A stretch of 64,000 nucleotides of DNA. Origin: Arsenophonus sp964026495 (GTDB lineage: Bacteria; Pseudomonadota; Gammaproteobacteria; Enterobacterales; Enterobacteriaceae). The DNA lies in the NCBI RefSeq assembly GCF_964026495.1, contig NZ_OZ032148.1, positions 496,001-560,000 of the forward strand. Reading direction: 5' to 3'. The notes under the pieces are model-generated. The model was given only the letters and a program-made list of their open reading frames with translations. It was not told the DNA's origin and searched no databases. The position numbers were made by a program, and so were the translations under genes. Shown here piece by piece: positions 20,296 to 29,361 of this stretch (within the stretch, counting starts at the first letter, position 1; every line of letters begins with the position of its first letter).

Positions 20296-21704
20296 TCTGA
20301 TAACACTGATAACATAAATAAAAATAATACATAAAAGAATAATAAACTTAATATAATATTTAGGAAATATTTTGTTCTAAACATTTAATTGAGTTAATTT
20401 TTAATTTATAAATATTATTTTTACTTCAAAGTAATAAATAATATTTATTACAAAAGATTTAAAATTGTATGAAAACATTTTTTGACTATTTGTATTATCA
20501 ATAAAAAATCAAAAAATAAATAAATATTTTAATGTTGATACTAATAAAAAAATCTATTCAAAAATAGTTTTGAAAAATAAAAAAAATTATATGATTATTT
20601 GATATAATTTCTAAAAACTACATAATATTACTTTATTTTTTATAAAAAAAGCATATTGAAAATTATGTTTGAATGTCAAAAATTTTTAATTTTATAAGAA
20701 AGAATATAAAATTAAAAATTTTTTAATAATTACACTTTTTTAATAATTACACTAAAATAAAAAACATACAGTATTAATATTTCATATACCCCCTAACTAA
20801 ATAAATAAAAAATATAAATATAAAATACATACTTAATTGAAAAGTATGTACATAACGTACATAATGTATAGTGAATTATGTATTATTATAATATAAAAAT
20901 AATTATATTATTAAACATAAAAATCAAAAAATAAGTTTTTATAAAATTTAATAATGTATAAGTGATATAATTTTACAAAATTACTGTGTTTTATAAGATA
21001 TTTAAGGAGATATCTATCCATACAGGAAGATTATTAATCTTACATAAAATTACTTTTTAGTCAAGATATTTTCTTAAATAAATAATTCAAAAATAAAAGA
21101 CAAAAAATAAATAAAATTATTTATATAGAAAACATTATAAATTTTTCTGATAAAATTTTATATTTTCTAAATTATTCAAATATTTAGAAATATAATTTAC
21201 ATTATTAATAAAAAACAAACATTAAAAATATTAAAAAATTTTTAAATACAAAAAAATATAAGATATATAAGACAAATAAAAGCATGAAAATCACAAAAAA
21301 TAATATCAGTTTTTAAAAAAATAAGGCAATATAAATTCAGTAATTTAATCTAATAAATTTGTAAATTATTTATAACTTTTTAGAAGTTTTAACAATAAAT
21401 AAAAATCCAAATATTAATTTTAAAATAATAAAAAATAACAAAATATACATATTTTTTATAATTTAATCAATTTAAGATATTTAATATTTTTTTTGATTGT
21501 TAAAAATTAAAAAAATAAAATAATTAAAATTATATTTCATAGTACGTGTTATAAATATTTATATTTGACATAATATTTTATTTATGTAATATATATAATA
21601 TATTCAAAATATTTCTATAGTTTATTTTTTTTAAATCGGAAGAATTTTTAAAAAAATTTTAGCTTTAGCTTGTTTAGATTTGATAATTTATCTTAGAGGA
21701 TTGA
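20296..21704. other. 1.4-kb spacer between artP and infA
   Basis: No gene is visible. A 9-bp hairpin (TACATACTT at 20826-20834 with AAGTATGTA at 20842-20850) and a nearby TACATAACGTACATAATGTA stretch are the only ordered structures before the infA promoter. The art and infA genes are divergent, so both may take their promoters from here. Confidence 0.5.
21565..21592 (+). promoter_or_regulatory. Probable sigma-70 promoter of infA
   Basis: A consensus -35 TTGACA (21565-21570) is followed after 16 bases by TAATAT (21587-21592). The next 110 bases lead to the infA start. The -35 is perfect; the -10 matches four of six positions. Confidence 0.5.
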
Positions 21705-21923
21705 ATGTCAAAAGAAGATAATATTGAAATGCAAGGAAAGGTATTAGATACACTCCCTAATACAATGTTTCGAGTTGAATTAGAAAATGGACATATAATC
21801 ACTGCTCATATTTCTGGAAAAATGAGGAAGAATTATATACGAATTTTAACAGGAGATAAAGTAAACGTAGAAATAACACCGTATGATTTAAGCAAAGGTC
21901 GAATTATTTTTCGTAGTCGATAA
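21705..21923 (+). CDS. infA: Translation initiation factor IF-1
   Basis: IF-1 binds the ribosomal A site during initiation. The 72-residue OB-fold protein has the same length as E. coli IF-1 and matches it almost throughout: MSKEDNIEMQGKVLDTLPNTMFRVELENGH, GKMRKNYIRILTGD and the ending GRIIFRSR. The ATG is preceded by TTAGAGGATTGA, giving GAGG at a usual spacing. In E. coli infA lies near aat, cydCD and trxB; here trxB (as a pseudogene) follows immediately, so aat and cydCD have been deleted. Confidence 0.98.
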   Translation: MSKEDNIEMQGKVLDTLPNTMFRVELENGHIITAHISGKMRKNYIRILTGDKVNVEITPYDLSKGRIIFRSR

Positions 21924-22053
21924 ACTTTTAAAATCATAAAAATATATTTCAAATAAATTATTTTATAAATCATAAAAAATAAAAGTTTAACTTAAATTAT
22001 AATTATAATATTTATTGTTATAAATACAGAATATTTTATATACTATATACATT

Positions 22054-23006
22054 TTATAAATAACGTACAGCATCAATTGCTGCTTGCTGCTATGCAACCG
22101 GTGCCCGCTGAAGTAATAAGCTTGATGATAGTTTAATCTATTGCCTGCAGCAAAAACACAAAGGATAGAAATCTGTGTTGCATTATTATGCATACCTCCT
22201 TTTTTAAATTTTAATTGTTTTTTAAACATATGCGTATTTTTTAAACATATGCGTATTAGGAGTATAACTAATAGGAATAAATACTCCATGTAAAGAGTAA
22301 TGTTTTTTAAATTTTTTTATTATCAATTGCACACAAATTAATCCCAGTAACACCATTATTATCAACTAATACTTCATTAACTACATAATTAGTATGTAAG
22401 AAAATATTGCCATTTTTTACTTTTTGCATCATGCGTTGCATAAGAATTTTTTCAGCGAGAAAAATTGTACGTCTATGAATCAGATGCACTTCTTTAGCAA
22501 TATGAGACATATATAATGTTTCTTCAATAGCACTATTTCCACCACCAATAACTGCAACTTTTTTATTACGATAAAAAAAATATCACAGGTAGCACAAGCT
22601 GGAACCCCCCGACCTTTAAATTTTTTTCAAAAGATAAATTTAAGTAACGATCTGATGCTCCAGTAACAATAATAAGCGCATCACATGTATATATTATTTC
22701 TTTATTACCAATTAATTCAAAAGGTGTATTTTTTGAATTAACAGTGTGAATATGATCATAAATAATATTTTCTTTATCAATAAATTTTTTCGTGTGTTTT
22801 AAAATTCTTTCCATTAATACAGGTCCCATTAATTTAACATAATTACTAGGCCAATTTTCTACTTCTGTAGCCATGGTTAATTTTCCCCTTTAAATCCCAG
22901 TAATTAATAGAGGATTTAAATATGCTCTAGCAGTATAAATAGCAGCAGTATAACCAGCAGGACAAGAACTTAAAATTATAAGTTTATAATGATTATTAAT
23001 ACTCAT
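22054..23006 (-). pseudogene. trxB: Pseudogene of thioredoxin reductase (trxB)
   Basis: The entire gene can be traced on the minus strand: YKLIILSSCPAGYTAAIYTARA from ATG 23006, then an in-frame TAA at the position of the E in ITGMEKGG, then TEVENWP, a one-base loss in an A7 tract, GRGVPACATCD (the redox CATC motif), a one-base loss in a T8 tract, HIAKEVHLIHRR, NGVTGINL, NNATQISILCVFAAG and AAIDAVRYL before the final TAA. At least one nonsense codon, three or more frameshifts and a 19-bp tandem duplication (22218-22255) rule out a functional FAD/NADPH enzyme. Its place next to lrp-ftsK-lolA is ancestral. Confidence 0.95.
22218..22255. repeat. 19-bp tandem duplication inside the trxB pseudogene
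   Basis: The unit TTTTTTAAACATATGCGTA occurs twice in direct succession. It adds 19 bases to the trxB relic in the region equivalent to NTAIFEG of the functional protein, so it is itself a frameshifting lesion. Confidence 0.9.
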
Positions 23007-23731
23007 AAATTATCTATTTTTAATAAAAAAAACATATTAAATTATAAAAATAACAAAAAATGCAAATTAATAAGAATGAAACATCATAGTAATTTTTTAT
23101 CGATTATATTTTTTATCATTACATAAAAAAAAATTAAACAAAAGAAATAAAAAATATTGAATTACATTTAAAATATCATCAATATATATTTTATAAATAA
23201 AAATTAATAGATTGGTTAATTATTAATAATAATCATTTTATAAAATTAAAAATTAAAAATTAGTTTTTTTACAAAACTTTATTTTTTTTATTTATAATAA
23301 TTATCTCATGTATTTTAAATATTTTATAAAAAAAATAACTTTATATTTATTTTAAGCTATAATTTAATAAAAAACACTTTTAAATAATTTTTAAAATAAA
23401 ATTTATAACAAAATATTTATCTCTATAAAAAGCAGATTTTTTAAAATATCTATTATAAATACTCATTTATAGATACTCATTAAAATACATGAAAAAAATA
23501 GAATAGATTAAAAAATTAATTTTTAACTAAAAATCATTTAAATATTTAAATATTAATCATAATTGTTGTTAATTTTAATACATATATCTAAAATACAACA
23601 AAAATAAATTAAAATCGGATTTATATTATTAATGTCAATTATTGAGATATAATTAAAAATTCAATTTATTAATAGTTAATAAAAATAAATTTTTTCAGTT
23701 ATTTCTTGATAAGAATGGAGTTATCAACTTT
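23007..23731 (+). other. Spacer where lrp would lie
   Basis: E. coli has the global regulator gene lrp between trxB and ftsK. No lrp sequence or other gene is recognisable in these 725 bases, only simple A/T-rich sequence. Confidence 0.55.
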
Positions 23732-26302
23732 GTGCCAGAATATAAAGAAAGAAAAATAATAAAATCAAAAAAAAACAATTACAAAAGAATAACAAAAGAA
23801 ATTATTTTGCTCATAATGGGTATATTAATATTTTTTTTTATAATAGCACTAATAAGTTTTAATCCTTCTGATTCTAGTTGGTCACAAAAAACTTCTAATA
23901 CGGCAATAAAAAATTTAGCTGGAAGTGTTGGAGCATACATAGTTGATATTCTTCTCATAAGTACTGGAATGTTAGGATATTCAATACCATTATTAATGAT
24001 AATAGTATTTTTCAAAATACTAAAACATATAGATAAAAATGATCATATAGATTTTTTTATTTTATCTTTACGTTTAATCGGCATGATCACATTGCTGATT
24101 TCTTCTTGTGCAATCTTTACTCTTCATGCAGATGATTTAGCTTATTTTTCTTCTGGAGGAATTATTGGAAGTATTATTAGCAATACTATTCTTCCTTGGT
24201 TTAATATTTTAGGAACAACATTAGTTTTATTCTGTATTTGGATTATTAGTTTAACATTATTTCTTGGTTGTTCATGGATAAAGATAATAGAAAAAATTGG
24301 GGAAGTTATTTTAAAAATAATATCAATACTGCAAAAACATATTATTGCTTCTTGTAATCAATACAAAACAAAAAATTCTTATATTTCAAATTATTCTAAT
24401 AAATTCAGTAATAACAATAATCAGAACAAAAAAAATAATTCAAATAATGATCACAAAAATATATTTTTTTCAAATTTAGCAATTCATAAACCTCTAAAAA
24501 TATCAAAAAATATATCAAATAATATTAATGAAAAACAAAAATTAGATAAAAAAATAAATCAATTAATGATACCAAAAAGAAACAACAAATTTTCTGTTAT
24601 CGAATCAACAATAAATGATCATCATGTAAATAAAAAAAAAATATCAAATACAAAAAAAATATATAAAAACAAAGAAAAAAAAATTATAAATGCAGATAAA
24701 TCATTTTTTTTATCACAAAAAAAAATCAAAAAAAACAAAACTAATAATAAAATTACTGTTAAGTCTATAGCACTAAAAATTAAAAATAAAATCAATTCAA
24801 TCTTTTTTTCTAATCTTCTTCAATCATTAAAATATAGAAAAATTAATAAAAAAATATTCAGCAAACAAAAAAAATATTTTTTTAGCAATATATTAAAAAA
24901 ACAATATCACAAAATATTTTTTGCAAACTTTGATATAAATAAAAAAAAATTACAAAAAAAATTGTTAAAAAATAATTTTTCTGAAAAAGAAAAAAAACTC
25001 CATTATTTTTCAAATTTAAATAATGAGGTTTTATCACAATCAATCAATAAGAATATGCCATCATTAAAATTACTAATAAATCACTTAACAGAAAATAAAT
25101 CTGTTAATTTTCTTGTTCTGAAAAAGATATCTCGTATTATTGAAGAAAAATTAATGGATTATCGCATAAAAGCTAAAGTTGTAAGCTTTTCTGCAGGACC
25201 TGTCATTACTAGATTTGAATTAAATTTAGCACCTGGAATTAAAGCGATACGTATTTCTAATTTATCTAGAGATTTAGCACGTTCTTTATCAGTAACAACA
25301 GTACGTATTGTTGATATAATCCCTGGAAAACCTTATATAGGATTAGAATTGCCCAATAAAAAACGTAATACAGTTTTTTTAAGAGAAGTAATTGATTGTG
25401 ATATGTTTCGCTATCATCCATCACCATTAACTATTGCTTTAGGAAAAGATATCGAGGGTAATCCAGTTATTGCAGATCTAAAAAAAATGCCACATTTATT
25501 AGTTGCAGGCACAACAGGTTCAGGGAAATCAGTTTGGTTAAATGCTATGATAATAAGTATTTTATACAAAGCAAAACCTAAAGATGTACGTTTTATTATG
25601 ATTGATCCTAAAATGTTAGAACTTTCTAATTATGAAGGAATCCCTCATTTATTAACTGAAGTTATTACAAATATGAAAAGTGCTTCTGATGTACTACGTT
25701 GGTGTATAAATGAAATGGAACGTCGATACAAAATTATGTCAGCTTTTGGAGTAAAAAATTTATCAAGCTATAATAAAAAAATTCAAAAAAATAATAAAAT
25801 TTCACCTCCAATTATATCTATATCAGAAAATAATACAATCAGTGATGATAATAGTACCAATATAATACTCAAAAAAGAACCTTATATTGTCATAATAATA
25901 GATGAATTTGCGGATTTAATCATGACTTCTGGAAAACAAGTAGAAGAGTTAATTGTTCGTCTAACACAAAAAGCTAGAGCAGCAGGTATTCATTTAATAT
26001 TAGCAACACAAAGACCATCTGTTGATGTTATTACAGGTTTAATTAAAGCTAACATACCTGCTAGAATTGCTTTTTCGGTATCAAGTAAAATAGATTCTCG
26101 TACTATTTTAGATCAAAATGGTGCTGAATCCTTATTGGGAATGGGAGATATGCTTTATCTACCCTCTAATTCATCTATTCCAATTCGTGTACATGGTGCT
26201 TTTGTACAAGATCAAGAAGTAGAAAATGTAGTTAAAGATTGGAAAAAAAAAGGAAAACCTAGTTATATTGATCATATAATTGCAAATAATCACAGTCATT
26301 AA
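23732..26302 (+). CDS. ftsK: DNA translocase FtsK, lacking the gamma domain
   Basis: FtsK is a septal membrane protein that pumps DNA and links division to chromosome segregation. The 856-residue product starts at GTG (GGAG about 10 bases before). Four membrane helices occupy roughly residues 25-175 (SFNPSDSSWSQ is diagnostic). A Lys/Asn-rich linker of about 240 residues follows. The RecA-like motor has Walker A GTTGSGKS near residue 592, MIDPKMLELS, IIIDEFADLIM and ATQRPSVDVITG. The frame ends at residue 856, just after the motor, whereas E. coli FtsK continues into a winged-helix gamma domain. The codons after the stop still read EDIYPVFDHFLQFI, like EELDPLFDQAVQFV of E. coli, so the truncation is recent. 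Confidence 0.95.
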   Translation: MPEYKERKIIKSKKNNYKRITKEIILLIMGILIFFFIIALISFNPSDSSWSQKTSNTAIKNLAGSVGAYIVDILLISTGMLGYSIPLLMIIVFFKILKHIDKNDHIDFFILSLRLIGMITLLISSCAIFTLHADDLAYFSSGGIIGSIISNTILPWFNILGTTLVLFCIWIISLTLFLGCSWIKIIEKIGEVILKIISILQKHIIASCNQYKTKNSYISNYSNKFSNNNNQNKKNNSNNDHKNIFFSNLAIHKPLKISKNISNNINEKQKLDKKINQLMIPKRNNKFSVIESTINDHHVNKKKISNTKKIYKNKEKKIINADKSFFLSQKKIKKNKTNNKITVKSIALKIKNKINSIFFSNLLQSLKYRKINKKIFSKQKKYFFSNILKKQYHKIFFANFDINKKKLQKKLLKNNFSEKEKKLHYFSNLNNEVLSQSINKNMPSLKLLINHLTENKSVNFLVLKKISRIIEEKLMDYRIKAKVVSFSAGPVITRFELNLAPGIKAIRISNLSRDLARSLSVTTVRIVDIIPGKPYIGLELPNKKRNTVFLREVIDCDMFRYHPSPLTIALGKDIEGNPVIADLKKMPHLLVAGTTGSGKSVWLNAMIISILYKAKPKDVRFIMIDPKMLELSNYEGIPHLLTEVITNMKSASDVLRWCINEMERRYKIMSAFGVKNLSSYNKKIQKNNKISPPIISISENNTISDDNSTNIILKKEPYIVIIIDEFADLIMTSGKQVEELIVRLTQKARAAGIHLILATQRPSVDVITGLIKANIPARIAFSVSSKIDSRTILDQNGAESLLGMGDMLYLPSNSSIPIRVHGAFVQDQEVENVVKDWKKKGKPSYIDHIIANNHSH

Positions 26303-26386
26303 AAATATAGTAATGAAGATATATATCCAGTATTTGATCACTTTTTACAATTTATAATTACAATAAAAAGAGTACTTTATATTAAA
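26303..26386 (+). pseudogene. Relic of the FtsK gamma-domain start, beyond the stop codon
   Basis: In the same frame as ftsK, directly after its TAA, the sequence reads KYSNEDIYPVFDHFLQFI and continues ITIKRVLYI. This lines up with E. coli FtsK EELDPLFDQAVQFVTEKRKASI, the segment that begins the gamma domain. The DNA-recognition winged helix that should follow is not present before lolA. A 15-bp A/T-rich hairpin (26400-26434) follows the relic. Confidence 0.7.
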
Positions 26387-26472
26387 AATTTAAGTTTAAT
26401 TTTGTATTAATTTTACATAAAAATTAATACAAAAATAAAAATTAAAGATATAAATTAGTACATTAATTCATA

Positions 26473-27168
26473 ATGGTAATTATCGTGAAATCTTATTCAA
26501 AACAATTCAAGAACAATCAGTATAATAAACGTAAAAAAGTTAAAATTTTAATAAAAAATATCATAATATTAACAATATTAATAACCAATTTTTATGTTAT
26601 CCCAGTACATGCAAATGCTACTAGAGAATTACAAATTCGTCTAAAAAAAATCAATAGTTTTTATGCTAATTTTATACAAAATGTTATTAATCTTGATGGA
26701 AATGTAATTCAAGAAGGTAAAGGAGAATTATGGATACAACGTCCAAATTTATTTAATTGGCATCTCATATCACCAGATGAACATTTTTTGATTTCTGATG
26801 GTCATAATCTCTGGTTTTATAATCCATTAATTAAACAAGTAAGCATTACTTTATTAAAAGAAACTATGATTGATACTCCATTTATATTCATAACTCGTAA
26901 TAATTCTATAGATTGGAAATCTTATAATATTATTCAAAACGGTAATAAATTTATATTAAAAGAAAAAAAAAGTGAAAAAAATTTTTTCTCTATTACTATT
27001 AAATATAATGGTACTATTCAGGAATTTAGTACAATAGAAGAAAATGGACAAAAAATATCTTATAATTTTAAATCGCAAACAACAAATAATATTGATAAAA
27101 ATAAATTTCAATTTATACTACCAAAAAATGTAACTATTGATGATCAAAGATCAAATAAAAATTTGTGA
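26473..27168 (+). CDS. lolA: Outer-membrane lipoprotein carrier protein LolA
   Basis: LolA ferries lipoproteins through the periplasm from the LolCDE exporter to LolB. The 231-residue precursor has an unusually long basic N-region, a hydrophobic stretch (IIILTILITNFYVI) and a likely cleavage after VHA. The mature part follows E. coli LolA: FYANFIQNV, GELWIQRPNLFNWHLISPDE, LISDGHNLWFYNPLIKQ and the ending NVTIDDQR. An in-frame GTG four codons later is an alternative start. It follows ftsK as in E. coli. Its retention, with BamE in this window, shows that an outer membrane with lipoproteins is still built. Confidence 0.94.
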   Translation: MVIIVKSYSKQFKNNQYNKRKKVKILIKNIIILTILITNFYVIPVHANATRELQIRLKKINSFYANFIQNVINLDGNVIQEGKGELWIQRPNLFNWHLISPDEHFLISDGHNLWFYNPLIKQVSITLLKETMIDTPFIFITRNNSIDWKSYNIIQNGNKFILKEKKSEKNFFSITIKYNGTIQEFSTIEENGQKISYNFKSQTTNNIDKNKFQFILPKNVTIDDQRSNKNL

Positions 27169-27318
27169 ATCTTTTTTATCTTAAATATCAAAAAACTCTT
27201 TTAATTAAATGTATTTTAATAATATTTAAAGCATATTTTAAGTAAAAATTTACTTTTTTCGTTAATTATTATATTTTATATTTAATATTTTATAATAATA
27301 AATTATAGGAGCAATAAA

Positions 27319-27906
27319 ATGTCGTTAGTTAATACACCAATTAAACCATTTTTAAATACTGCATTTCAAAATGGAAAATTTATTCATATATCTGAAAAAG
27401 ATATTAAAGGCAAATGGAGTGTTTTTTTCTTTTATCCTGCTAATTTTACTTTTGTTTGTCCAACAGAACTAGGTGATTTAGCTGATTATTATGAAGAATT
27501 TCAAAAAATAGGTGTAGAAATTTATGCTATTTCAACAGATACTCATTTCAGTCATAAAGAATGGCACAATAATTCAAAAACAATCAAAAAAATCAAATAT
27601 GCAATGATTGGTGATTCTAATTGGCAATTAACTCGTAATTTTGATGTTATGCGGAAATACCAAGAAAATGGTGAAGAAAAAGAACTTGGATTAGCTGAAA
27701 GGGGTACATTTATTATTGATCCAAAAGGTATTATTCAAGCAATGGAAATTACGTCTGAAGTTATTGGACGCAATGCATCAGAATTATTACGAAAAATTCA
27801 AGCTATACAATATGTAGCACAACATCCAGGAGAAGTTTGTCCTGCAAAATGGAAAATAGGTGCTCCAACATTATCTCCATCATTAGATTTAGTCGGGAAA
27901 ATATGA
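27319..27906 (+). CDS. ahpC: Alkyl hydroperoxide reductase subunit C (peroxiredoxin)
   Basis: AhpC is a 2-Cys peroxiredoxin that reduces hydrogen peroxide, organic peroxides and peroxynitrite. The 195-residue protein has the peroxidatic Cys47 in FTFVCPTELGD and the resolving Cys174 in HPGEVCPAKWK, so it is catalytically complete. It is eight residues longer than E. coli AhpC (187) because of an insertion after the RNFDVMRK segment (YQENGEEKE). A GGAG lies about 8 bases before the ATG. The reductase gene ahpF, next to ahpC in E. coli, does not follow; the next gene is yciC. Its electron donor is therefore not evident here. Confidence 0.95.
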   Translation: MSLVNTPIKPFLNTAFQNGKFIHISEKDIKGKWSVFFFYPANFTFVCPTELGDLADYYEEFQKIGVEIYAISTDTHFSHKEWHNNSKTIKKIKYAMIGDSNWQLTRNFDVMRKYQENGEEKELGLAERGTFIIDPKGIIQAMEITSEVIGRNASELLRKIQAIQYVAQHPGEVCPAKWKIGAPTLSPSLDLVGKI

Positions 27907-27922
27907 TTTTTAATAATGCATA

Positions 27923-27957
27923 TTTTACATGGGTACATTTTATGAACCCATGTAAAA
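27923..27957 (+). terminator. 12-bp hairpin after ahpC
   Basis: A perfect 12-bp stem (TTTTACATGGGT pairing with ACCCATGTAAAA, 11-base loop) starts 17 bases after the ahpC stop. The G-C content of the stem tip is high for this genome. The bases that follow are A-rich rather than T-rich, so it is either a weak intrinsic terminator or an RNA-stabilising 3' hairpin. Confidence 0.6.
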
Positions 27958-28129
27958 AAATTTAAACTGTTTTTATAAAAATTATCATTACATAAAAATA
28001 TATAATATATATCATCACTTATAATAATTTGCATTAAAAAACTATACGCTTACTTTCCTATTAGATTAGAATGTAAAATATAAAAATTTTATTATAAAAT
28101 TCATTAATAATTAATAGGAAGCAATTTTT

Positions 28130-28876
28130 ATGTACAAAATAACTAACACACTCATTAGTGATAGCTGTAATTTTTTTAAAAATCAATTTAATGGTATTTT
28201 TTTACTATCATTTATTTCAGCAACTGTTAGTTTAATACTGTATTATTTTTTTGTTCCTTTGCAAGAAGTGGAAACAATTATAAAAAATTTAATGAGCAAA
28301 AATAATTCCATTTCACTTTCAAATTGGACAAATCAATTATCCGATGAAGAAATAAAAATTATCATGCGAGTTTCACTACTTTCATTTATATCAATTTTTA
28401 TCGGATTAATATTATTAGTTTCTTCAGTTCTTAGTTACTTATTAGAAATCACTAAAGGTAATCATATTCATGCGCTTCAAGCTTTTATACTTTCATTAGA
28501 TGTATTACCAAGAATGATCATACTTTTAGTAATTTGTAGTATTATAATTTATTTTGGTTTTATGTTTTTTATTTTACCAGGCATTATTTTTAGCATAGGA
28601 TTTTCTTTGTCTCCAATAATTTTAATTACTGTCAAAAATATCATGCCACTTTTAGCAATTACAAAAAGCTTCAAAATAGCATTTCGCCATTGGTGGTTAG
28701 TTTTATCGATCTTATTATTTTGGGTGGTATTACAAATATTTATTACTGTTTTAATTGGAAAATTACATCTTTTTCCAAATATAATAAACAACTTAATATC
28801 TTTTACATCAAATAACTTATTAACTTCTTTTACATTAATTTATTTTTTTCGCCTTTATATGTTAGCTAAAAAATAA
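28130..28876 (+). CDS. yciC: Inner-membrane protein YciC (UPF0259 family)
   Basis: This is a conserved membrane protein of unknown biochemical role. The 248 residues (E. coli YciC 247) contain six hydrophobic segments and family sequences DSCNFFKNQFNGIF, LPRMIILLVICSIIIYFGFMFFILPGIIFSIGFSLSPII and SFKIAFRHWWLVLSIL. It precedes cls, as yciC lies a few genes from cls in E. coli; yciB, yciA and tonB, which lie between in E. coli, have been lost. The function cannot be named beyond the family. Confidence 0.9.
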   Translation: MYKITNTLISDSCNFFKNQFNGIFLLSFISATVSLILYYFFVPLQEVETIIKNLMSKNNSISLSNWTNQLSDEEIKIIMRVSLLSFISIFIGLILLVSSVLSYLLEITKGNHIHALQAFILSLDVLPRMIILLVICSIIIYFGFMFFILPGIIFSIGFSLSPIILITVKNIMPLLAITKSFKIAFRHWWLVLSILLFWVVLQIFITVLIGKLHLFPNIINNLISFTSNNLLTSFTLIYFFRLYMLAKK

Positions 28877-29361
28877 ACAAATAACAATAAAGTTTTGTTT
28901 AAGAAAATTCATTTGTTCATATTTACTTATAAATATAACTAGACTATTTATTATTATTTATGCTAAAATTTATAATTATTTAGTAATGTTTTTTCTATTT
29001 TTTACAAAAAAATATTAACTGCAGTAATAGTTATTAATATCAATAATTTTTAAATTATTTATATAAATCATATCTTCTATAAAAAAGAAAAATCATAATT
29101 TTTATAAAAACTAAATCATGTTATGCTATTTTTTTATAGAAAAACTTATATTTTTTATATTAAAAATATGCTTTATTATAAATACAAATCACCATGTCTA
29201 ATATTAAATATCTTTCTAATATAAGCTATTGGCATTATAAAATAATTAATATATTTGAAACATTAAGAATACTACCTTCAATTTTTGTATTTTTTTTACT
29301 ATATACAGAATCATGTGATTCATAGTAATTCTATAAATATTAAATAGGAATTTATTTATTT
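28877..29361 (+). other. Spacer where yciB, yciA and tonB would lie
   Basis: No intact or recognisable relic of yciB, yciA or tonB is visible. A 43-codon frame at 29194-29325 has no Shine-Dalgarno sequence and no recognisable family, and I do not call it a gene. Confidence 0.5.

Noticed and set aside
20296..21564. ArgR operator upstream of artP
   Set aside because: I looked for the 18-bp ARG box pattern around TGAAT and ATTCA but found no paired boxes; random A/T-rich matches are too likely.
22565..22875. Open frame that looks like a small hypothetical protein (about 100 codons)
   Set aside because: It is a middle piece of the trxB pseudogene; flanking frames 22307-22510 and 21987-22289 are the later parts of the same gene.
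29194..29325. 43-codon frame in the yciC-cls spacer with a hydrophobic stretch
   Set aside because: It has no Shine-Dalgarno sequence and no recognisable relation to yciA, yciB or tonB; short open frames of this size are expected in such A/T-rich DNA.
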